Positions 26,701 to 38,190 of a DNA stretch of 64,000 bases are shown here, piece after piece. Made by a program: the position numbers and the translations under genes. The stretch is from Phalacrocorax aristotelis. Taxonomy: Eukaryota > Chordata > Aves > Suliformes > Phalacrocoracidae. Under the pieces are notes generated by a model. That model made no database searches. It saw nothing but the letters and a program-made list of their open reading frames with translations, and was not told the origin of the DNA. Where the stretch lies: assembly GCF_949628215.1 (NCBI RefSeq), contig NC_134276.1, positions 64,152,733 to 64,216,732 on the forward strand, written 5' to 3'. Position 1 is the first letter of the stretch. The number at the start of each line of letters is the position of its first letter.

Positions 26701-29700
26701 GGTATGTGTTTTAAAAAGGTGGAAAAGATCTCAGACTGTACTGAACTTGCAGGTTTTAATTACTGTGTGGCAGTTCTCAGCAATGATGACTAGTATTTCA
26801 ATGCTTAAACTGAAACATAAATCCAGACTTGCAGTCTGTGAATCAAGATAGTTACAAGAATGTCAATGAAATTTGTAGAACAGATTTAACAAGAGTTGCT
26901 AAAGTAGCCATAGCTTTCACTGCTTGTGAACACTACTCATTGGTACCCAGGTGGATAGCAGCTGGTTAGTGTGAATCATAACAAATCCTCTCTTCTTTGG
27001 TTAGTGGAAAATCCAGTGGCCACCCTAGTGAGTTCTTTTAAAAGCAGGAATGAAAATTTTGATTTAGCTTACTGAAATACTAGGGAAACAGCAAATTCTA
27101 TTCACCAAGAAGGCACTTTGCTCCAAAGGATGGTGAATGAATACCTTGTGAAATAAATTGCCTGATGTGCTTTGTTGTGCGACTCCAGAAAATCACATTT
27201 TGATTTTATTTGGAAGCTTCTTTTTCAGAAAACTTTGTCGTTCGCTATTGTGCCAGAAAAATGACTGATAACAACAACTTTTTCAATTTTGTGTTAGCTT
27301 GGTTTTTCTATTCCTTTAAGAAGGCAGGGAATTAAGATGCTTTTAAATTCTTGGTTTGAAAATCTGTAGATTTTGGCACACTGTTGATGAGTATTGACAG
27401 AACCCAAGGACACATTCCAATGTAGGAGACAAGAGCTTGCAGGATAGTATTCCCGCTAAAGTAAGTAGGGCTCACAGGCTGTGTGATCATTGTGACATTG
27501 GAGTGTTCCCAGATGTGCACTTGAATCTTTGGCCGCTGCCAGTTGGTCAAAGCACCAAAGTAAATAATACTACTTTGTTTTCCAACCTGCAAAGTAGCAC
27601 TAGAACCAAATTTTTTTATTAAAATCTGCTGTAAACAAATGCAACTATCCTCTTTGAATTTTATCCTGTTCCCTGACATTTATGCTTAGCAGATTTTTTA
27701 AAAGATCTTTGATTCACTTGCAAGCCTATATTTTAACATACCGCCATATTTTCTCTGATCAAACTCCTAGTTTCTCATTAGTGTCACCAGTCTCTACAGT
27801 TCTGAGTAACACATCAGTTTTGACAGATACTAAACTATTTGTTATGTGTGCATTAATTTGTTAACAGTCATCTCTATATCTTCCCTCTTAGTCTCAGTAT
27901 AGGTTCGGTATCTGAAAACATATAGAAAGTATATATATATGGATTTTGAGGATTTATTTTGAAAGTACCGTGTAACCAGTATATATGACTAATATTTTAC
28001 AGCAACTATGACTGTAAACTGGTTTCTTTAAATAACGTAGTAAACATCATTAGAAAATCTGATATCTGTGGTAGATAGCAGGGTTGGGGGTTTTTTTGAG
28101 GTTCTGCTTAGAAAATGAACAAGGCTAACTGATCTGATGATTCGTAGCTCATTTGTCTTACTGATACATTTTTCAGTTATATTAGGACCAGAGATTAAAA
28201 CAAGCAACTATTACTTGTGCTGCTCCCTGTGGCCTCCTGCTTAGCTGCATGATCTCTAAAAGTTATCTAGTACGTTGCGATATGAATTTTGTTTTGGCAC
28301 GTTTGAGTAAGATCTGTGTTAAAATCAATAGATTATGTTTTCAAATAAGCTGTAAGATTGAGAGAAAATTTTTCTTCATGTCGTTCTTTCTTTTTTTTAT
28401 TAGTAGTTTCAAAAGCTTACTCTATTCTATTACTGATATGTGTTTCTTTGATCTCAAAATGCTTTCACTTCGCAGTGCTGCAGGCCTGTTTGCAACTGAT
28501 TGCTGACAGCAAAAGTGATATCCAACAGAAAGGTAAGAATATGTTCCATGATTTTTAGCTAACTATTCCATGTATTAACTCTTCCAACCAATTTTATCTA
28601 ACTTCAAAGCAGTATCTGAGTTATGTCACTGAATTACTTTTTTTTTAAAAAAAAAAGAGGTTCCTGCATCTGAACAGCTCTTGCAAATATCCTCTTCTCC
28701 ATGGGGAAATCCAGCTAGTGGGACTGGAAGTCTTGACTAGAAGTCAGCTTTCTTAATTTTTGGCAGATGAAAATGAAGAAAGTAACTTTTCTTTCTCATT
28801 GCCCCAAAATTACTTTTTCTTTTAGATGATTCAAGCATTGTCCCTTGGCTTCTGAGCTTTAAACGTGGAACAGCTCTGGAAGAACAAGGAAATAAAATAG
28901 TGATCAAAGAAACAGGATATTTTTTCATATATGGCCAGGTGAGAAAGCTCAATTCACTACAGCATCTGACTTTTTAAAGGATTTTTAATGTTTCAATACA
29001 ATATGTTTGAAGTCTCCATCTTTTCATTCTGTAGGTTTTATATACGGATACAACATTTGCTATGGGACACTTAATACAGAGGAAGAAGGCTCATGTGTTT
29101 GGTGATGATCTCAGCTTGGTGACATTGTTTCGTTGCATCCAAAATATGCCACAGTCTTATCCGAATAATTCTTGCTATACTGCTGGTAATTATCTAAGTT
29201 TTCCTTTTCTTTGTTTGCAAATAAACTATATCATATAGACTCTGTAGTGTGGGGTGATTAAGTATTGTAGCAGTTCTAAAGAAAATGGACTGCATTCATG
29301 GATTTGGTTAGTTGCAAAATTTCAGAATACTTTCAAGAAATATGGTTTTATATAAAGTATTGGCAGTTGGAGGGCACGCATCTGACTTAGGTGATCTGAA
29401 CAATTCCCCTCTCTCCGTTGACTATATAATGTGGTTAGACACTTCGGTGCTTTCCGTTCGTAGATGCCTGAAGCAGACAAAAGGACATACTGTCCTTACT
29501 GAAGAATTCAGTTTAAATTAGGTGTTGAATTCCACATTTAGTTATCCCAATAAAATATTTAGGAGCTATGTTCTGCTTTAAAACATCATATATGAATTTG
29601 AGCCACCCAATTTTTGCATACCTTACTGTGGAATTTCCAAAGTTATTTCTTACCAGCTTAATTCTCTACTCCTTATAATGGCTACTTCAGTTATACTCTT

Positions 29701-31020
29701 TGGTTAGATGAAAAATAGTTAAGTCCTATCAGGAGCTCTTTCTGACTGCACAAATTAGAAACACCACAGGAAAGATCAGTTAAAATATTTAATGCAAGTC
29801 CAGCAGGCTCAGTGCTCAATATATATGTATATTCCTGCAGTAGCGTTTAAGGAATTATTATCAAGGCCTATTAAACCTTATTTGGTAGCTCTTATCTGTC
29901 TACCTTTTCCCTTTAATAGTGGATTTGAGGGTTTTATCTTTTGTTACTTTCCAACAAGATCTGTGTGAATAAAAACTACCCTTTTTTTCAATACCTTATA
30001 AAAAAGTGGGCGACATTGAGTGGAGTTGACTGTTGGCAAGTAATGGCACTAATCAAATGGGAGGGGAAGGAAGCTAATTTTTTTTTCCAAATAAAAATAA
30101 ATTAGCTACTTCCCCCTGGTAACTGAGGCTGTCAAAACATTTTCTTTAATTTTCTGCCCTTCTACCCGCACATTCAGGCGCCATAACCACTTTCAATTTC
30201 ATCTATTTTCTTATTTGACCCGTGTATTACTCCCCACCTTTCTTAGCTAGCATGTCGACTCCATCCTGACACTTCATGGTTCCTGCTTCCCAAATTCCCA
30301 CCCCTCTGCTTTCACCTGGGAAACCAAATGTCACTGCAGTATCTCATGCTTTGGAACATGCGTCGCAGCAGATGTCAGATGTGCTCTCAGCTCAGTGACT
30401 GCGACTTGACAGCGAGGCGCTTTCGGTTATCACATCAGCTGATGTACGGCTGGCAGGAAGCAGACTTTTGTGCTCTGCAGTTGCAGTGGATCAGCTGATG
30501 TCTGGTAACTTCATTTTGTTGGTAAAGCTCATAAGACCTCCTCCAGAATTCTGGGAACGGAGTGGTCTAGGACCCGCAATACCCAATGCTGACCGTGACT
30601 GTCACATCACCATAACATGAGGAATCTGGCTACACTGCTGTTACAAATTTTTGCAGCGTTTGCTGAAGTGAACTGTGATACACTGAGTGCAGAGTGGAAA
30701 GTAGGTCCAGCTGCACAGAGGACATTAAGTGTCAGCTTTGAGTAGGCTGCAATTTGTAAGGTTGTGCCTAAAGATAAAAAAGCACTCATCACAAGTAAGA
30801 AACCATGCTTATGTTTGTAAGATCACATGTAATGACTTTTTGAATACCGTTTATGAAAGTAACGTATTTGAAATATTAACTTAACATTTTTCCAAATCTT
30901 TTGCCAGGCATTGCAAAATTAGAAGAAGGGGATGAACTTCAACTTACAATACCACGGAGAAAGGCCAAAATATCCTTGGATGGAGATGGTACCTTTTTTG
31001 GTGCAGTTAGACTGCTCTGA
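20444..31020 (+). CDS. TNFSF13B: TNF superfamily member 13B (BAFF/BLyS), six coding exons
   Basis: Six exons (20444-20770, 20867-20972, 28476-28532, 28826-28938, 29035-29185, 30908-31020) join in frame to 867 bases: 288 codons plus TGA. The product is a type II membrane cytokine that binds BAFF-R, TACI and BCMA and keeps B cells alive. Visible parts are a cytosolic N-terminus, a membrane segment at about 31-57, a stalk, a furin site RGRR at 133-136, and a TNF homology domain. The cut leaves a 152-residue soluble form, the length of human soluble BAFF. Cys235 and Cys248 match the human disulfide pair 232/245, and His221 in KKAHVFGDD matches human His218 of the flap used for 60-mer assembly. 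Exon phases match the mammalian gene. All introns are GT-AG and no defect is seen. Confidence 0.98.
20867..20972 (+). CDS. TNFSF13B: TNFSF13B exon 2 (stalk and furin site)
   Basis: Acceptor CTGTTAG, 106 bases, donor GTAAAT. It encodes residues 110-144 plus one base of codon 145. It carries the possible glycosylation site N128-G-S and the furin motif R-G-R-R (133-136), so release from the membrane is possible. Only 96 bases separate it from exon 1. Confidence 0.95.
20973..28475 (+). other. TNFSF13B: TNFSF13B intron 2 (7.5 kb)
   Basis: The largest intron of the gene in this window. No CR1, LTR or long simple repeat was recognised in it. A 115-codon minus-strand open frame (27332-27679) sits near its 3' end without recognisable homology. 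Confidence 0.8.
28476..28532 (+). CDS. TNFSF13B: TNFSF13B exon 3 (57 bp, symmetric)
   Basis: Acceptor CACTTCGCAG, donor GTAAGAAT. It encodes VLQACLQLIADSKSDIQQK (residues 145-163), matching human TVTQDCLQLIADSE. It begins and ends in the same phase, so skipping it keeps the frame; in mammals loss of this small exon makes the DeltaBAFF isoform. Confidence 0.95.
28826..28938 (+). CDS. TNFSF13B: TNFSF13B exon 4 (TNF homology domain, first strands)
   Basis: Acceptor TTCTTTTAG, donor GTGAGAAA. It encodes residues 164-201, including VPWLLSFKRGTALEE and ETGYFFIYGQ, nearly identical to mammalian BAFF. Confidence 0.97.
29035..29185 (+). CDS. TNFSF13B: TNFSF13B exon 5 (flap and disulfide)
   Basis: Acceptor ATTCTGTAG, donor GTAATTAT. 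It encodes residues 202-251 plus one base. It carries the DE flap KKAHVFGDD with His221, and the cysteines of FRCIQNMP and NNSCY (235, 248). Confidence 0.97.
29186..30907 (+). other. TNFSF13B: TNFSF13B intron 5
   Basis: A 1.7-kb intron. Its 3' half (about 30120-30600) is less AT-rich than its surroundings and carries two copies of a 12-base palindromic E-box motif (30434 and 30490). No repeat family was recognised. Confidence 0.7.
30434..30501. promoter_or_regulatory. paired palindromic E-box motifs in TNFSF13B intron 5
   Basis: ATCAGCTGATGT occurs at 30434-30445 and again at 30490-30501. The core CAGCTG is an E-box bound by class I bHLH proteins (E2A/HEB type), and the embedded ATCAGCTGAT is a perfect palindrome. 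A role as an enhancer is inference only. Confidence 0.3.
30908..31020 (+). CDS. TNFSF13B: TNFSF13B exon 6 (C-terminus)
   Basis: Acceptor TTTTGCCAG. It encodes residues 252-288, from GIAKLEEGDELQL to TFFGAVRLL, then TGA at 31018-31020. Human BAFF ends TFFGALKLL. Confidence 0.97.
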
Positions 31021-31098
31021 AGCCCTTCATTTCTGTTATTATGCTTAATGCAGCTTTCTTGTTTTCCTATGCCTTTGTCAGAAAAAATATTGACTTGT

Positions 31099-31104
31099 AA
31101 TAAA
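31099..31104 (+). terminator. TNFSF13B: AATAAA poly(A) signal of TNFSF13B
   Basis: AATAAA lies 79 bases after the stop codon, with TTGCCAGTTCAGTCTCTCC downstream. A second AATAAA at 31447-31452 offers a longer 3' UTR. Which one is used cannot be told from sequence. Confidence 0.55.
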
Positions 31105-32645
31105 GTTGCCAGTTCAGTCTCTCCCCATCCACCACCAGCTTCTGAGAACTTTTCTTCAGTTTAATAAGCAAACCCAAAACAGGAAACACACCAGACATAC
31201 TTGTGAGATATAACCATCATGTGACTACCAGAAAGCCACTTTATTTTAGACAATGGAAGACTCTAAATAACAACTGCAAAGCAATGGATTTTTGGCTTTG
31301 CAACAATTTCTCATCCATAAGGCAAAGCAAAGAAGGAGTTGCCCATAAACTATGGCATAAACAAGACCATTGACAATCAAATTATTATCCATAATTGAAA
31401 AGGAAAACTAAAACAAAAGTACCTCTTAGATTTGATTTGTTTCATCAATAAAATATTTGAAGTATAAAGTACAGGGAAGTAACATCAAACATTAGATTCC
31501 TCATCACAAAATGGAGGCTTCGGGTGGGTTCTCAAGGTTTTTTTTTTGTTGTTTTCTTTGACACCAAGATTTTGGGGAAGGAAAAAGTCTAAGCGTATGG
31601 GATAATGAAAACAAATTCCTCAGAAATATATAGAACAGTAGCCACTGGCTTGCTTCTTCCCTGTGAACAAAAGGTATACAAATTACTAAAATCTATTAGT
31701 ATTTACTAATTAGAATTAATTTCACTGGAAAAAGGGCATGTAAGATACTTCAACAGCTCAATCGTCAAAGCATTGCTACTCATCAAGGAATATGTGTATA
31801 CTTCTATGTAAGTAAAGCAGGGATAGAAAGAAACACAGTGAGATTAGACACAATACAGTAGGCAGAGTTGGATTTCTGGCTTCGTAATTTCTGCAGTCAT
31901 ATATAGATGTATATATATACAGTACATATATGTGTATATATGAAAGTATGTACACACACATATATAAGCCTTTGGCATTTGGGCATAGAATTTTGTCTTC
32001 TTTTGAATAGTTTATCCAATGGAAAAATTACTGCATACACATTTTTTTGTATTTCTCTTGCTTTTTGCTATGATCCATTCTATGCAATATAGTAAAAAGA
32101 AAAATACAGTAAACGTGGAACCAGCCATACAACTAAGAAAATACACTTATATCCCAGAAATCTGGGCTCAGTCCTTATGTTAACTATAGGCTGCTTCTGC
32201 AGTTTTGAATATATTGCACAACTCTCTTACAAAAATATCAGACCTGTAGAAAGACTAAACAGATGTCATTTTTTCTTTTCTTTTGGATGTTTGCTTTGTT
32301 CAGTAGATAAGATTTATCTGTTTTTTTACCCCAAGAATCCATGTGTATTGCAAGGTCAAGGTAATCATGTGGTCAAGACTTCTAGGAGCTATTGTAATAC
32401 AAACATTGAATACTTATTCCACTGATCTTTGAAGAAGTACTGAAGTGCTACTGAATAGATAAAATAATAAAACCCACAGTAATGAACTGTGCTTCATTTG
32501 AAAATATTTTTAGGGGTTGAGAATTGTGTCATAGAAGTTCATTTAGTAAAGAAAAGATGCTTTGTATATTGCAGTCTTGTCTGTTTTTATAAGCCGTGCT
32601 GATTTGATTGCATTCTCATGGTGATAGATAATAAATAGAAGAGAT
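31105..32645. other. intergenic AT-rich DNA
   Basis: No gene is seen. A TA/CA-type simple repeat patch occupies about 31895-31965 (ATATATATACAGTACATATA and similar). The first few hundred bases may be the longer TNFSF13B 3' UTR. Confidence 0.5.
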
Positions 32646-33452
32646 TTGGACCTAGGAATTACAGACCTGGACAGGCTGGATCAATGGGCCGAGGGTTTAA
32701 CAAGGCCAAGTGCCAGGTCCTGCACTTGGGTCACAACAAGTTTGCAACTCTATAGACTTGGGGAGGAGTGGCTGGAAAGCTGCCTGGCAGAGAAGGAACT
32801 AGGGGTGCTGGCTGACAGCCGGCTGAACATGAGCCAGCAGTGTGCCCAGGTGACCAAGAAGACCAACAGCATCCTGGCTTGTATCAGGAATAGTGTGGCC
32901 AGCAGGAGCAGGGAGGTGATTGTGCTCCTGTACTTGGCACTCGTGAGGCCGCACCTGGAGTGATGTGTTCAGTTTAGGGCCCCTCACTACAAGGGGGACA
33001 TCGAGGTGCTGGAGTGTGTCCAGAGAAGGACAACAAAGCTGGTGACGAGTCTGGAGAGCAGGGAACTGGGGTTGTTTAGTCTGGTGAAAAGGAGGCTGAG
33101 GGGAGACCTTATCTCTCTCTACAACTATCTGAAAGGAGGTTGTAGCAAGGTGGGTGTTGGTCTCTTCCAAGTAATAAGTGATAGGACAAGTGGAAATGGC
33201 CTCAAGCTGTGTCCAGGGGAGGTTTAGATTCAATATTAGGAAAAATCTCTTTATTGCAAGAGTGGTCAGGCATTGGAACAGGCTGCCCAGAGAAGTGGTG
33301 GAGTCATCATCCCTGGGGGTGTTAAAAAAATGTGTAGATGTGGCACTTCAGGGCATGGTTTAGGAGGCAGGGTGGTGTTGGGTTGACGGTTGGACCTGAT
33401 GATCCTAGAGGTCCTTTCCAACCTTAATAATTTTATGATTCTATGATTTTAT
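32646..33452 (+). mobile_element. CR1 LINE, 5'-truncated
   Basis: The 3' end of a CR1 retrotransposon. Reverse-transcriptase C-terminal signatures are visible in two adjoining frames: [35 protein letters not shown], then [26 protein letters not shown], and [15 protein letters not shown]. The 3' UTR contains GTTGGACCTGATGATC and the tail ends in the typical ATTCTATGATTTTAT repeat. One in-frame TGA sits near 32962. It is 5'-truncated, as most avian CR1 copies are, and not mobile. Confidence 0.93.
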
Positions 33453-33454
33453 GC

Positions 33455-33934
33455 TTCCTCATGTTAAGCATATTCTGTGCCTACGGAACTTTCAAAAGGG
33501 AGAGGAAAATATTCCCAGCAGTTTTTTCTCTTGGATGAGTTCATGGATTACCACCATCAGTAAGATCTAAGGCTGTTTTTCAAGGTCAGTCCAAGCAGTA
33601 CTGAGAAGGAAGTTGATGCAAATACAGGGAAGAGAAAAGCTAAATATTTGATGTAGAAAGGATCTCATGGAGTTTGCAGGTAACATAGAGCTTAGGGATG
33701 ATGGGGGAAACAAACTATATTTGGAGCTGGACTGCAGAAATCAGAGAAACCCTAACTAGGATTTGACTGTTTGTGAGGTGGGGAGAAATGCAAGGGCATG
33801 AAATGGACTGGCTGTTAAAAGCCTGGGAAATAAGAGAGGTTAGGCAAAGGCAGCAGCTTTGTGGAAAAGGGCCAAGGGTTGCTAGGGAAAGCAGGCTAAG
33901 CACAAGCCCACAGTGAGCTGTCAGAAATTAAGGC
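33455..33934. other. short spacer between CR1 copies
   Basis: No repeat or gene recognised. Confidence 0.4.
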
Positions 33935-35217
33935 TAACAGCATACTGCTCTGTATTAACAGAAGCGTCACCAGTCGATTAAGGGATGGCATTATTTCTGT
34001 TTTCTTGGCACCTTTCAGAGAATATCTAGGATCCTGCATCCAGGTTTGGACACACTACACCCAAATACAGGAAGGACAGTGAGGAACTTGAGGGAGTCCA
34101 TCTGTAATGCAAGGCGGTGGCTGGAGTGGAGCACACACCTGCCCTGTGAGGAAGAGCTGAGGGAAATGGGTTTGTCCAGACTGGAGGAGAGGCTCAGGGT
34201 GTCCTAATAGCAGCCTTCCAATACCAGTTCAGAGGTTGTCAAGAAAATGGAATCATACCTTTTGAGAGGTCCGCAGCGATGTGAGAAGGGACAATGGGCA
34301 CAAATCAAACTAGGAAGTTTGTACTTGACATAAGGAAAAAAATCATTACCATGGTGTCATGGTCTCTTTGGATCTCTCAAATTTACAGATCAACATACTC
34401 TGTAAATTAAACTTCATGTTTTGAGCTCATTAGGAAATACAACAAACATGACAAACAAGGGTTCAATCCCCTTTGTACAGACTAGTCTAACATGTGAGTT
34501 CACTAATTCATCACTTAAGTCATGAGGTTTCAAATTCACAAGCTCTCTAATTCATAACTCACAACTCATAGCTTGAAATTTGTGCACCTATGGGCAAAAG
34601 AGTTACCTAGCTGATGGGGAGAGCACTTATCCTTCCTCCTCTGTCACGGTGTGGGCATACCCTGTATCACACTGGGAAGCATGAAAGCCTCAGCAGTTCT
34701 GCTGCTGTTGAATCTGCTTCAGAAACTTTTTGGGTAAGTGGGCATATTTATACCTTCCAGCTTGGAGGTTTGGTCTATACCATTTCCATGAGTTAGCAGA
34801 TCATGAAGAAACTGCCAGACAACCAATATACAAGGATGATGGCTGCAGGAAACAGCAAGCTGTAGGTGATAATGGTTGCATAATGACCTTTAGTCCTTTC
34901 TGGCCACTGGGTCCTGCCTATATGTTGCCTTCACTTTGAACTAGTGGTGCTGATCACAGCATACATCAGGCCTTAGCATGCGCTGTGTGTTAACCAAAAT
35001 TTGAGCAGAAATTGAGTGAAGAGTCACACCATGGGGACAGTCAACGACTGAAGCAGGTTGCCCAGATGGGCTATGAAAAATCTGTTCCTACAGATTTCCA
35101 ACACCTTAATGGATAAAACCCTGAGCAATGTGGTCTGAATTCAGTGTTGATCCTGCTTTGAGCAGGCTGGAGTACAGGCCTCCGAAACGATCCCTCTCCC
35201 CTGGCTGATTCTATGGT
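33935..35217 (+). mobile_element. old CR1 LINE relic, split by a solo LTR
   Basis: Diverged CR1 sequence runs from about 33935 to 34354 (GGTTTGGACACACTACACCC, GAGGAAGAGCTGAGGGAAAT, CTGGAGGAGAGGCTCAGGGT, then CTTGACATAAGGAAAAAAAT) and resumes at 35035 (GAAGCAGGTTGCCCAGATGG, then TTTGAGCAGGCTGGAGTACA), ending in GATTCTATG near 35217. The two parts are consecutive in CR1 order, and the 674 bases between them are an inserted LTR. Divergence is much higher than in the CR1 at 32646, so this copy is older. Confidence 0.75.
34355..35028. mobile_element. solo LTR nested in the old CR1, 6-bp target duplication
   Basis: A 674-base segment starts TGTCATGG and ends AGTCACA, giving TG...CA termini. It is flanked on both sides by CCATGG (34349-34354 and 35029-35034). 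A 6-base duplication is the habit of ERVK/alpharetrovirus-type integrases. No internal viral genes are present, so it is a solo LTR left by LTR-LTR recombination. The family is not recognised. A TATA-like stretch near 34745-34755 reads acceptably on either strand, so orientation is uncertain. A fossil, younger than the CR1 it interrupts. Confidence 0.7.
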
Positions 35218-36704
35218 AAGAAACAAGGAGATGTGGGGGACAGAGAAAGGACTGAGACAAGTAGGAACAGGTCAGAAATGATCCTGCTGGGGAAGGAAGG
35301 GTGTTCATTTCCTGAGTGCAAATGAAACATGGGATCCTCAGTGTGTGCTTCAACAGTATCAGCAAATATTTATGTAATGCACAAGGCAGGTTCCTGTTAA
35401 GCACAGCAAGCTGCTAGCAATCATTGGGTATTGCATGACCCAAAACTCAAACTGTAAATTGAATCAAGCCATGTAGCCAAGTAATAATCGTTATTCATTC
35501 ACTTGCAAGTTTCCTTTGGCCTTTTTTTTCTTCCCCCTTCCCCTGCTTCACTCAATGAATGGGAGGCACTTACTTCATCCTGTGGAAAATGGGATATTGA
35601 TGGAAAATGTTTTAAACTGGGGCCCAGACTAATTTTCAGAAATACAGAAAGGAAGTAGTAAATGAGGCAGAACACGCGCAGTTTAAATCAGAATTGTATT
35701 CCCCTTCTGTCTGTGAGAGCTGGCTGAAAAACCATGTTTACTTTCTGCAGATTTTGATTTCTTTTTAATTTCTTTAAATCTTGGGTTGTTTCAAATTTTA
35801 CTTAAAACCATTTCTACCAAAACTTTTTCAGCAAACTTAAGTTCTTCAGACCATGTCCCTAATCCTGATGAATGTTAGTTATTCCAATGGCTGCAGGAAG
35901 TCCTGTATCTCAACATGTACATGGGTCCCCCTTCCAGACTGAGCTCAGGGTACTTGCCTTCCAGAACTTCTTGGCCTAGGAAAGAGTCTTGATGAGCTCT
36001 GTTGAACCTGGAGATTGCCACTTTCAGTTTCCCTGGCTTAGTACCCAACAGACCTTTCAGAAGTCTAAGCTGAGTACCCTCCTGACATCACTTTCAATTT
36101 GGTAACAGTTCCTTCAGTCTGAAATATTTTAAACAGAACATTCTGGGCTCTACAAGCTGCCATTTTTGGTGAAGGTCTATTTTGTCTGAAAATGTCCAAG
36201 TTGCCCTAGTCTTTACCACAGAGTTCCTTAAACCGGATTTTTCACAGGTGGTCACTATTGAATGTTCCTCATTTTCCAGCTGACTGACTGATGCCCTTGT
36301 GGTCTCATTTGCAGAAGTGTTGAAACTCACAGCTGAAACTAAAATTAGCAGGAGCCGTGCTTTGAATATATGAAGGGGTGTATAATTCTGCTTAGCAATA
36401 CTACAGCAACAAATATTCTGGAAAAGCTCTGGGGGAAATAAATTCTGATCTGGAGGCAGACTTTATTAGGAGTGTGCAGTCAGCCAAGAGCTATCCTTTG
36501 GAAAAAGCAGGAGAAAAAGTTTTTCACTCATTGCTTGGGTGCTGGACATTGTGTGCATTCAGCGTGGTAGGGATTCTAATGGAAGGGCGCTGTGAGGTTA
36601 TATAAAGTAACTTCTGTTACAGATGCAGAGAAGTAGAACTGAGATTACAAAGACAATTCTGGCCCATCTTCACTGTGAGTATTTAACTTTGCATTGGAAG
36701 ATTT

Positions 36705-36755
36705 GGTGGGGGTTGGAGACAGAGGACCTCCAGGGGCCTGTTCCTATTTCCAGTG
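36705..36755 (+). repeat. short CR1 3'-end relic
   Basis: GGGTTGGAGACAGAGGACCT followed by CCAGGGGCCTGTTCCTAT parallels the CR1 3' UTR motif GGTTGGACTAGATGACCTCC / AGGGGTCCCTTCCAAC. It is very short, so confidence is modest. Confidence 0.35.
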
Positions 36756-37589
36756 CTAAAAGAGAAGGTCCATTCCCCACAAACCTCATAGAAACTACTA
36801 CATGTTACTTTGGGAGGGGTGGTGACAGTTATACCTGTGCTTAGGCCAGTGTTTGCCTCCCCATTAAGGGAACTAGAAAGCAACCACTTCATAGTTCCTG
36901 ACACCACTGGAGAGCAAACCTAGCACTTTTAAAGCAGGAAGAGTAAGGGGAAATTTTTGCCAGAGGACAGCATATAAGCAGTGTCTGGTGGCAGACTGCT
37001 GGCTCAGGGTTTCTTACCTAGTTTTGTTTGTCCTCTGAATGAGAAGGTCACAAGGATGACAGAGATTTGAAAAGCTATACATCTCTGTTTCACAATAATC
37101 ACTTTACTGTTTTGTTTTTTGTTTGGGTCTTTTTTTCCCTCAAGGAGGAGCTTTGCCATCTCTCTCCACCCCAAGAAGGGGGCAGTAAGAGCAAAGTGAG
37201 TGGCTGGGGTGAAGTGGCATGTCTGATGCTGTGGCAGGCGGGAGAGGTAGGTGGGAAGAAGCTGTGTGGGAAAGGGGCATAAAGCTGAGGCAACAGCAAA
37301 AGGAGCGCCATGCTGCTGCTGCCTGTCTTCCTCTGCTGTCTCAGTTGCTCCATGCAACCTCTTAGTCCTGTGCTACTCTGGCATTTAATCACAATTGGTA
37401 ATTCTTTTGAGAGCAAGCTCATGATGGGTCATACTTATGGCTGTATTCGATTATCAGTTGCAGTTACCAGCCAAAATTATCAGTCCCAGTGCTGCACCTG
37501 TAGAATAATACTGACGATGTCCTACTGAGATGCTACACCGGAAGCGTGAGTTAGGACTGATGCAAACAAGCTGAGCAGGGTGATGAGAA

Positions 37590-37655
37590 ATGAGGTTGAG
37601 TCTGGCATTCTTCATCTGTAAAATGATGATGGTATACTTTCCTACCTGTTAGGCT
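37590..37655 (+). repeat. MIR-like SINE 3' relic
   Basis: TTCATCTGTAAAATGATGAT then GGTATACTTTCCTACCTG follows the MIR 3' end (CCATCTGTAAAATGGGGATA, ATACCTACCT). Ends approximate. Confidence 0.5.
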
Positions 37656-38134
37656 GCCAGAAACATATCTTCCACCATCAGTGGAAGCAGTGAGCAGTGG
37701 AAACAGGAGAAGCACATAGTTTGCTACTTTTTCCATCACTTATTTCCTTCCTTTCTTTACCTGTTCTATCCAGAATCCCTTTTTCCAACTTTCTTTGGCC
37801 TTGTTCTCTCTTGGATTCGTCACCACTATACTCAGAACATTTAAAAAAAAAGCTAGAACAACCAAAAATTTTTAAAGCAGAAGAGTAGCTATTTTGGATT
37901 GCCTCCCTCCTTAATTTTTGCTGGATAACCTCACACAATCACCATCATCATCACCATTTTTAGAAGGCTGGAGTCTCACACAGCCTGATGCTACAGCTGC
38001 CCTTTCCCCATCGGAGGGCAGCAGTACACACACCAAACGGCATTTCTTTCACATTTTCATCTCGACACAAAACAAGCTGGTAGCAAAAAGTTCTCTTCCC
38101 TTTAAACTGAGTGTATCACTTCTGACACTGCAAG

Positions 38135-38190
38135 TGGAAAAGAGAAAAAGAAAAGGAAAGAGGAAAAGAGAAAAAGAAAGAAAAAGCTCC
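38135..38190 (+). repeat. purine-rich simple repeat
   Basis: Imperfect AAAAG / AAAGG units form an almost unbroken A/G strand over about 55 bases. Confidence 0.7.
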
